Positions 23,267-28,816 of a stretch of DNA of 28,816 nt are shown piece after piece. The notes under the pieces are model-generated. The model was not told the DNA's origin. It saw nothing but the letters and a program-made list of their open reading frames with translations, and searched no databases. The position numbers were made by a program, and so were the translations under genes. Origin of the DNA: Candidatus Troglogloeales bacterium (GTDB taxonomy: Bacteria > Nitrospirota > Nitrospiria > SBBL01 > SBBT01); NCBI GenBank assembly GCA_005239595.1, contig SBBT01000149.1, positions 1 through 28,816 on the forward strand, read 5' to 3'. Each line of letters opens with the position of its first letter. Positions within the stretch are counted from its first letter, which is position 1.

Positions 23267-23674
23267 CTATCCTTCATTTCCAACAGCCCGAAGTGACCGT
23301 ACCCCTTCTTGCCGCTCCCCCTTTGACATGTCTGCCTTTCCGTTAAAGAGTACCCCCTCTTCAATAATGAGGGTAGGCGTACTCAACGATCCGCTCATAA
23401 TTGCCTTCGGCAAGAGGTGTACCTTGTGGGCAGCCTGAACATTTCCGACAATCTTTCCCCCTGAAATAACGGCGCCCGCCGTTATGTTTGCCTGAATGTT
23501 CGCGGATTCTCCCACCATTAATGTCCCTTCTGTAATAATTTCCCCCTCCACCTTTCCATCGATCCGAATGGTGCCATAATAGGTAATCACCCCTTTGAAT
23601 TCGACCCCCTTTCCCAAAAAGGTAATGATGGCATCGGAAGGGGATGCCTTTTCTTTACGATGTTTTTTAAACAT
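23267..23674 (-). CDS. Bactofilin (polymer-forming cytoskeletal protein)
   Basis: A 135-residue bactofilin with a short basic N-terminus. The core runs from 'TFLGKGVEFKGVITYYGTIRIDGKVEGEI' through repeated right-handed beta-helix turns ('GTLMVGESANIQANITAGAVISGGKIVGNV') to 'LSTPTLIIEEGVLFNGKADM'. The disordered Arg-rich tail ends 'GNEG'. Bactofilins form nucleotide-independent filaments that scaffold envelope or chromosome-positioning proteins. Its position immediately after parB, with a 23-base gap, recalls Myxococcus, where bactofilins position ParABS near the poles. The stop precedes the mnmA start by one base. Confidence 0.93.
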   Translation of the reverse strand: MFKKHRKEKASPSDAIITFLGKGVEFKGVITYYGTIRIDGKVEGEIITEGTLMVGESANIQANITAGAVISGGKIVGNVQAAHKVHLLPKAIMSGSLSTPTLIIEEGVLFNGKADMSKGERQEGVRSLRAVGNEG

Positions 23675-23697
23675 GAGTCACTCCAGCAATGAATGTC

Positions 23698-24570
23698 TTA
23701 CGCCAATTTGTCAAGAATACGGTCTAAATCATCCAAAGAATAATACTCAATCCGAATCTCTCCTCGCTCGCCATGCGCCCTAACATGCACTTTGGTCCCC
23801 AGCGCAAGGCGGAGACGGTTCTCAACCTCTGTTATTTCCGGTAAAGGAGAAGCTGGGATGGAGCGAACCCTTTTAACCTTGTTTAGATCGGAAACAAGCC
23901 GCTCTGCCTGACGGACAGAGAGCCCTTTTGTCTTAATCTCTCCGGCCAAGGCAATTTGCGCTTCTTTCTGTTCCAGAGAAAGGAGCACTTTTGCATGTCC
24001 CATCGAAAGATCTCCATGAGAGAGGTCTTCCCATAGTTCTTGCGGCAATTGAAGGAGGCGAAGGAAATTTGCGACGGAAGAACGGTCCATCCCCATTTTT
24101 TCGGCCACCCTCTCCTGGGTAAGCGAGAATTGCGTCAGAAGCCGGGAGAAGGCATGGGCCTTCTCGATTGGGTTTAAGTCTTCCCGCTGCAGGTTCTCAA
24201 GGAGCGCCCATTCCATTAAATCGCCTTCTTGAACTCTTTTGATGATCGCGGGAATTTTTGAAAATCCTGCCAAAGAGGCCGCCCGAAAACGACGTTCCCC
24301 TGCAATCAGCTCAAATTTTCCACCTTCCGCATCTCGGACAGAGATCGGCTGGATCAATCCGTGCTTTTTCAGCGAGTCGGCCAGGGCGTCGAGCCCGGCA
24401 GGATCAAAACTTTGCCTCGGTTGGTACCGATTTGGAATGATATCCTCAATCGGAATTTCGCGGATTTCTTCTTTTTCTGGAGTGACCGTCGGAACGAGGG
24501 CAGCCACCCCTTTCCCCTTCAAACCTTCTTCCATAAAACTCCTTCCCAACGCTTTACGCTGCATGTCCAA
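23698..24570 (-). CDS. parB: Chromosome-partitioning protein ParB
   Basis: A CTP-dependent DNA clamp that loads at parS. The 290-residue protein has an N-terminal ParA-contact region, the ParB/Noc CTP-binding domain with 'IIPNRYQPRQSF' and the CTP motif 'GERRFRA' (about 91-97), and 'ENLQREDLNPIEKAHAF'. The parS-reading HTH is around 'LTQERVAEKMGMDRSSVANFLRLLQLP', and the C-terminal dimerisation part includes 'RGEIRIEYYSLDDLDRIL'. The start is TTG at 24570 (AGGA 5 bases upstream) or ATG at 24564. It overlaps the parA end by 17 bases. Its likely targets are the two parS sites at 13875 and 15092. Confidence 0.97.
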   Translation of the reverse strand: MDMQRKALGRSFMEEGLKGKGVAALVPTVTPEKEEIREIPIEDIIPNRYQPRQSFDPAGLDALADSLKKHGLIQPISVRDAEGGKFELIAGERRFRAASLAGFSKIPAIIKRVQEGDLMEWALLENLQREDLNPIEKAHAFSRLLTQFSLTQERVAEKMGMDRSSVANFLRLLQLPQELWEDLSHGDLSMGHAKVLLSLEQKEAQIALAGEIKTKGLSVRQAERLVSDLNKVKRVRSIPASPLPEITEVENRLRLALGTKVHVRAHGERGEIRIEYYSLDDLDRILDKLA

Positions 24571-25318
24571 TCATTTCCTGCGCGAGAGACAAATAGGCCT
24601 GCGCGCCCCGCGAGGCTGCGTCATAAAAAAAGGCTGGTTTTCCATGACTGGGCGCCTCGGCCAGGGTGATATTCCGCGGGATCGCGCTTTTAAAAACCTG
24701 ATTCCCGAAGAAAGCGTGGAGCTCGTCTACCACCTGGTTGTTTAAATTGTTGCGACCGTCGAACATCGTCAGGAGAATCCCTTCAATCGCTAACGCAGGG
24801 TTGAGCGATTGCCGCACCAATGCCAACGTCTCTAAGAGTTGTTTAACCCCTTCCATCGCATAATATTCACACTGCACCGGGATGAGGAGCGAGTTGGCTG
24901 CCGTCAGGGCATTGATCGTTAAAAGACCGAGCGATGGGGGACAGTCTATGATCACAAAGTCGTACCGTTCCGTTTCTGTCTTAATCCGATCTTTTAAGAC
25001 ACCCTCTCGGGCGTTCATCTGAACCAACTCTATCTCCGCCCCCACCAGGTCGATATGCGATGGCAGGAGGAAAAGCCCCGGGGTATCGGTCTGGATCACC
25101 AGTTCTGAAACAGAAGCCCGGCCAATGATGAGGTCATAGACACTTCCAGACAATACGGTTCTGTCAACTCCAAGCCCGCTGGTGGCGTTTCCTTGGGGAT
25201 CAAGATCGATCAGCAACGCCTTCTTTTCGGCCACGGCCAATGATGCGGCAAGATTGATCGCCGTCGTGGTCTTCCCTACTCCCCCTTTTTGGTTGGCAAT
25301 CGCAATGACCTTGCCCAT
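24554..25318 (-). CDS. parA: Chromosome-partitioning ATPase ParA
   Basis: Walker-type ATPase (Soj family) that moves ParB-parS complexes on the nucleoid. The 254 residues from ATG 25318 begin 'MGKVIAIANQKGGVGKTTT', the deviant Walker A motif with its signature Lys. Then come 'LLIDLDPQGNATSGLG' (A' motif) and 'YDFVIIDCPPSLGLLTINAL' (Walker B). A GTG at 25330 would add four residues. It is the first gene of parA-parB-bactofilin-mnmA-methyltransferase and divergent from the HD-GYP gene. Confidence 0.97.
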   Translation of the reverse strand: MGKVIAIANQKGGVGKTTTAINLAASLAVAEKKALLIDLDPQGNATSGLGVDRTVLSGSVYDLIIGRASVSELVIQTDTPGLFLLPSHIDLVGAEIELVQMNAREGVLKDRIKTETERYDFVIIDCPPSLGLLTINALTAANSLLIPVQCEYYAMEGVKQLLETLALVRQSLNPALAIEGILLTMFDGRNNLNNQVVDELHAFFGNQVFKSAIPRNITLAEAPSHGKPAFFYDAASRGAQAYLSLAQEMIGHAA

Positions 25319-25548
25319 TTTGACGCACACGCCCGTAAAGTTGGGCTAGCCTACCATATCCCGTATGCGAAAGGAAGGCTTCGTATCACCTTTATTTTTA
25401 GGGCTACTGCATGAAGGTCTGAAACGCTTTGATTCCCTTCAAAAGGATATGATAAGGTTCTTCTCCTGTGTGTAATGTGGCGCGCGACGGGCCAATCATG
25501 AATCGTCTCCTCCTCTTTAGGGAGGTAGGATGTTTGGAGGGAGAGAAG

Positions 25549-26778
25549 ATGATCAACGAGAAACAGGCGCTTACCCAAATCATTCATTTAAGCCAGGAGA
25601 TTGCCCAGTACAAAGACGTGGATATTCTGCTTGAACGGATTCTAACCCTTGCCAGGGAATTTGTAAATGCCGAGGCGGGCTCCATCTACATTAAGGAAGA
25701 CGGTCAATTGAACTTCAGCTATACACAGAACGAAATTTTGCAGAGAAAATTGGCCCCCGGGAAAAAGCTGGTCTATTCCACCTTTTCCATACCGATTGAT
25801 GACCGATCTATTGCCGGTCATGCGGCCCATACCGGAGAGATGCTCAACATTACGGATGTCTATCATCTTCCCCCGCAGGTTCCTTACTCTTTTAACAGGG
25901 AATATGATGAGCGCACGGGATTCCGTACCCAATCGGTTTTGACGTTTCCGTTAAAAATATCCCACGGAAACATCATCGGCGTGTTGCAGCTGATTAACGC
26001 CCGGAATGACGATAACACCGTCAGGGCGTTTTCCAAAGAGGAAGAACCGCTGATCATGCACTTTGCGAACAACGCGGCGGTCGCGATTGAGCGGGCCCAG
26101 ATGACCCGCGCCTTAATTTTACGCGTCATTAAAATGGCTGAAATGCGGGATCCGAAGGAGACAGGCCCTCATGTCAACCGGGTAGGATCGTATGCGGCGG
26201 AAATCTATGAGGTATGGGCGTCGCGGCGCGGCGTCCCACATGAAGAGATACAAAAACACCGGGATGTTTTAAGGATGGGGGCCATGCTCCATGATGTGGG
26301 GAAGGTCGCCATTTCGGATACGATCTTAAAAAAGCCGGCCCGGTTCGAGCCGGAGGAATACGAGATCATGAAGCAGCATACCTATCTCGGGGCAAGGCTC
26401 TTCTCGGAGCGGTATTCAGATTTTGATGAGGCAGCCTTTATCATCTCGCTGAACCATCATGAGCGTTGGGATGGCAAAGGGTATCCCGGCCACATTGATC
26501 CGATGACCGGCGCTCTCCTTCCCGGCTATGAAACGAATGGAAAATTCCTGGGGAAAAAAGCGGAAGAAATTCCCCCATTCGGACGAATTGTCGCCATTGC
26601 CGATGTCTATGATGCCTTAAGCTGCCGGAGGGTCTATAAAGAGGCATGGGACGAATCGAGGGTGCTGGAGACGATGCGTTCCGATGCCGGCACACACTTT
26701 GATCCGGAAATGATAGACGCCTTTTTTGAAAGCCTGGATGTCCTGCGACATATTGCGGATCGCTATCCAGGCGAATAA
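25549..26778 (+). CDS. GAF/HD-GYP cyclic-di-GMP phosphodiesterase
   Basis: Predicted signalling phosphodiesterase of 409 residues. I chose ATG 25549 because GGAGG lies 8 bases before it and the GAF domain starts directly after; the longer frame from 25468 gives 27 unconvincing residues. A GAF sensor domain covers about 10-183 ('AEAGSIYIKEDGQLNF', 'FPLKISHGNIIGVLQLINA'). The HD-GYP domain has 'GAMLHDVGKVAISD' (HD at about 248-249), 'NHHERWDGKGYPGH' (paired His and GYP at about 303-313) and 'IVAIADVYDALSCRR'. The metal-site His/Asp residues and the GYP signature are all intact, so activity on c-di-GMP is likely. It is divergent from parA. The GAF ligand is unknown. Confidence 0.93.
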   Translation: MINEKQALTQIIHLSQEIAQYKDVDILLERILTLAREFVNAEAGSIYIKEDGQLNFSYTQNEILQRKLAPGKKLVYSTFSIPIDDRSIAGHAAHTGEMLNITDVYHLPPQVPYSFNREYDERTGFRTQSVLTFPLKISHGNIIGVLQLINARNDDNTVRAFSKEEEPLIMHFANNAAVAIERAQMTRALILRVIKMAEMRDPKETGPHVNRVGSYAAEIYEVWASRRGVPHEEIQKHRDVLRMGAMLHDVGKVAISDTILKKPARFEPEEYEIMKQHTYLGARLFSERYSDFDEAAFIISLNHHERWDGKGYPGHIDPMTGALLPGYETNGKFLGKKAEEIPPFGRIVAIADVYDALSCRRVYKEAWDESRVLETMRSDAGTHFDPEMIDAFFESLDVLRHIADRYPGE

Positions 26779-26872
26779 CCACCCCGCAGAGCCTCCTTGT
26801 TTACGGGAGACCATGATGTTCAACGCGATTTGAATCTGCCGTTTCAGGTAAGACGGTGTTTGGGAATGAACG

Positions 26873-27286
26873 ATGAACACTGTTGAAGTGGCGATTGCCA
26901 TTATTGTCTGGGAAGGTCAAGTTCTGATTGCCAGGAGGAAAAAGGATGCCTACCTGGGTGATCTATGGGAATTTCCAGGCGGACAACAGCGTAAAGGGGA
27001 GCGGATGGAGGACTGTCTCCTCCGGGAGGTCAAAGAGGAGCTGGACATAGATGTGCATATTGCAAAGTTGCTCTGCCGGATAAAACACCCCTACCCTGAA
27101 CGGACTGTGAGCCTTCATGCCTATTTGTGTCATCCGGCATCAGGCATACCCAAACCCCTCGCCTCCCAGGAGTTACGATGGGTATCTCTTAAGACGCTCT
27201 TTTCTTTTTCGTTTCCCGATGCGAACCGGCCTATCCTGACGATACTTCAGGAACAACAAGATGCGCAAGCGACGCGATTGCTATAA
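26873..27286 (+). CDS. Nudix hydrolase, MutT type
   Basis: A 137-residue Nudix protein. The Nudix box runs from Gly37 through Glu43, Arg51-Glu52-Val53, Glu55-Glu56, matching GX5EX7REUXEEXGU except that the late Gly is Asp58. The catalytic Glu residues are kept. The opening 'VAIAIIVWEGQVLIARRKKDAYLGDLWEFPGG' resembles MutT, the 8-oxo-dGTP cleanser, and the C-terminal half of MutY. The ATG has only a weak ribosome site. The end overlaps the HAD gene by 26 bases, so the two are probably co-translated. Confidence 0.88.
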   Translation: MNTVEVAIAIIVWEGQVLIARRKKDAYLGDLWEFPGGQQRKGERMEDCLLREVKEELDIDVHIAKLLCRIKHPYPERTVSLHAYLCHPASGIPKPLASQELRWVSLKTLFSFSFPDANRPILTILQEQQDAQATRLL

Positions 27287-28058
27287 AGCCATTTTATTTG
27301 ATCTTTGTGGGACCGTGATGCCTTATGAGACAGAACGGCTTCCCATCGCAACAATTCGCGGCCACGAGATTCGAACAACCACCCCGATTCTTTATTCCCT
27401 CTTCTCTGAATATCATCAGGCCATTCCGTATGGTCGATTTCACGACCTGTTTGTAGAAACCACAGAGAAGGTCGCAGCCCTCCGCACTGTGGAGGAAAGG
27501 GAAATTACATCGGACGTTCGTTTTAATTTTTTTCTCGATCTGCTCGGTATTAAAGACTACGCCCGTCAGGAGGTTTGCAGAAGGCTTAAAACGGCCCATC
27601 TGGACTGTATTTCTGCCTGTCTCACCTTGCCGGAAGCAAACAGGAATCTTCTAATGGCCCTAAAAGAGCGGCACAAGATCGGTCTGGTTACAAACTTTGA
27701 CGATACCGATACGGTCTATCGCGTTTTGGAGCGGGAAGGGATATTCAATCTATTTGAGGCGGTTGCCATATCCGCCGAGGTTGGGGTAAGAAAACCGAGG
27801 GCGGAAATTTTTCTTTTTGCTTGTAAAAAGTTGGCTGTCCTGCCCGAGGAGGCCCTGTTCATTGGCGATAGCTGGGAGAGCGATGTCGGCGGGGCGAAGG
27901 GACTTGGAATGGACGTTGTCTGGATCAATTCCAACGGCGCTCTTCCTCCAGAGGGAGGGGAGCGTCCGGATTATATCTTATCGAACATCACAGAGTTGCA
28001 TCGTCTCCCCGTTTCGTCCGGGGACCAGAAAATATCCTTCTCGCCTCCAACATTGTAA
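27261..28058 (+). CDS. HAD-superfamily hydrolase with altered first motif
   Basis: A 265-residue haloacid dehalogenase-fold protein. Motif I reads 'FDLCGTV' (nucleophile Asp14), with Cys16 at the place usually held by the general-acid Asp. Motif II is 'LVTNFDDT', motif III the Lys of 'GVRKPRAEIF', and motif IV 'FIGDSWESDVGGAKGLGM'. A helical cap occupies about 30-125. Asp-to-Cys at motif I +2 is unusual for a phosphatase; DLxGT variants occur in dehalogenase-like members, so the reaction is open. It overlaps the Nudix gene by 26 bases. It converges with the aspartase gene 24 bases away. Confidence 0.88.
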   Translation: MRKRRDCYKAILFDLCGTVMPYETERLPIATIRGHEIRTTTPILYSLFSEYHQAIPYGRFHDLFVETTEKVAALRTVEEREITSDVRFNFFLDLLGIKDYARQEVCRRLKTAHLDCISACLTLPEANRNLLMALKERHKIGLVTNFDDTDTVYRVLEREGIFNLFEAVAISAEVGVRKPRAEIFLFACKKLAVLPEEALFIGDSWESDVGGAKGLGMDVVWINSNGALPPEGGERPDYILSNITELHRLPVSSGDQKISFSPPTL

Positions 28059-28082
28059 CCGTTTCGCCAACGATCTGCCCGC

Positions 28083-28816
28083 CTAAACATTCGGTGCGGT
28101 CATGGCCGTTGGATCAAGAATTTTGTCCACGACGTCTGCTTTGAGGATTCCCTTTGCCACAATAATTTCCCGGAGCGACTTTCCTGTGGCTGCCGACTCT
28201 TTTGCCACAGCCGCCGCCGCCTCATACCCAATCGACGGGTTGAGTATGGTGGCCAGCCCAACGCTCTTTTCCGAATACACCTTGCATTGTTCCCGATTGG
28301 CCGTAATTCCTTTAACACATCGATCGGTTAATAAAGTAATGTCGTTTGTCAGAATCTCCATAGACTGCAAGAGATTAAAGCTGATCACCGGCATCATCAC
28401 ATTCAATTCCAGCTGGCCTGCCTGCGTTGCCAACGCAATGGTCAGATCATTTCCTAATACCTGAAAACAGACCATGTTCGTTACCTCCGCCATGACGGGA
28501 TTAACCTTGCCCGGCATAATGGATGAACCGGGTTGAACCGGAGGGAGAACGATTTCCCCAAGGCCGGTTCTCGGTCCGGAAGAGAGGAGCCTTAAATCGT
28601 TTGCAATCCGGATCAGTTCGATCGCGAGTTCCCGTAGGCTCCCCGAAAATGCCACGAAATCGGCCATACTTTGCATTCGTTCGAACAGGTTTTTAGAAGG
28701 GATGAATCGAAGGCCCGAAAGTTTGCTTAACGCGGCAACGACCGTTTTTTGATATTTCGGATGGGTGTTGATGCCGGTGCCTGCCGCTGACCCGCCGATG
28801 CCGAGTTCATGCAACC
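28083..28816 (-). CDS. aspA: Aspartate ammonia-lyase, C-terminal part (partial)
   Basis: The 3' part of a class II fumarase/aspartase gene, about 244 codons, whose start lies beyond the right edge. It holds 'ELGIGGSAAGTGIN', the 'SSGPRTGLGEIVLPPVQPGSSIMPGKVNP' segment with the superfamily signature and flexible loop, and 'QLELNVMMPVISFNLLQSMEILTND'. 'CVKGITANRE', a C-terminal 'SLREIIVAKGIL' and 'LDPTAMTAP' follow. 'KVNPVM' and the tail favour aspartase, which converts aspartate to fumarate and ammonia, over fumarase. A fumarase or related lyase cannot be excluded without the N-terminus. Confidence 0.85.
   Translation of the reverse strand, partial: LHELGIGGSAAGTGINTHPKYQKTVVAALSKLSGLRFIPSKNLFERMQSMADFVAFSGSLRELAIELIRIANDLRLLSSGPRTGLGEIVLPPVQPGSSIMPGKVNPVMAEVTNMVCFQVLGNDLTIALATQAGQLELNVMMPVISFNLLQSMEILTNDITLLTDRCVKGITANREQCKVYSEKSVGLATILNPSIGYEAAAAVAKESAATGKSLREIIVAKGILKADVVDKILDPTAMTAPNV

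Noticed and set aside
22063..23364. Longer mnmA start at 23364
   Set aside because: The extra 33 residues lie inside the bactofilin gene and lack family similarity; ATG 23265 has a ribosome site and gives the conserved N-terminus.
25468..25548. Upstream extension of the HD-GYP protein
   Set aside because: ATG 25549 has a much better ribosome site and leads straight into the GAF domain.

Overview
The window looks like an origin-proximal stretch of a bacterial chromosome. The evidence is the run rpmH-rnpA-yidD-yidC-mnmE (10200-13877), then mnmG (15152), rsmG (17839) and the parA-parB pair (23698-25318), with two perfect parS palindromes flanking the mnmE-mnmG interval. Lineage cannot be fixed from sequence alone. 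The mix of an MpsABC/DabAB-like bicarbonate system, a YCF48-type propeller protein, a Czc efflux system and a bactofilin beside ParAB suggests a deep-branching Gram-negative, perhaps Nitrospirota; this is a guess. Base composition changes visibly near 10 kb: the left 9 kb is GC-rich and the rpmH-mnmG block is clearly AT-richer.

Left block (1-2667, all minus): purE-purK-mpsC-mpsA/dabB, the last running off the left edge. PurK consumes bicarbonate and the two Mps/Dab-type genes belong to a family linked to inorganic-carbon uptake and membrane potential, so the arrangement may be functional. Next block (2860-9590, minus): a heavy-metal RND efflux operon with a small His-rich leader protein, the outer-membrane channel czcC, the adaptor czcB and the pump czcA. 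CzcA carries the Asp/Asp/Glu residues of Zn/Co/Ni-type pumps at 402/408/415.

Junction (9633-10199): a decayed, internally deleted insertion sequence with 15-bp inverted repeats and the N-terminus of an ISNCY-like transposase, then a promoter-like region with a duplicated TTGACA element before rpmH.

Central block (10200-18453, plus): ribosomal protein, RNase P protein, membrane insertase and tRNA-modification genes, interrupted by fluC/crcB, a multiply frameshifted beta-carbonic anhydrase pseudogene and an acireductone dioxygenase-type cupin. The region 18468-21465 holds a small exported helical protein, a 14-repeat secreted YCF48-like propeller protein, and an overlapping multi-spanning membrane protein of unknown function.

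Right block: on the minus strand parA-parB-bactofilin-mnmA-methyltransferase forms a tight unit (25318 to 21479). Divergent from it lie a GAF/HD-GYP cyclic-di-GMP phosphodiesterase, a Nudix hydrolase and an overlapping HAD-fold protein. The 3' part of an aspartase gene (minus) closes the window. I recognised no tRNA, rRNA, CRISPR array or intact mobile element. I found no clearly undescribed system; the best leads are the purEK-mps/dab linkage, the 14-blade propeller/membrane protein pair and the parS/ParAB/bactofilin arrangement.
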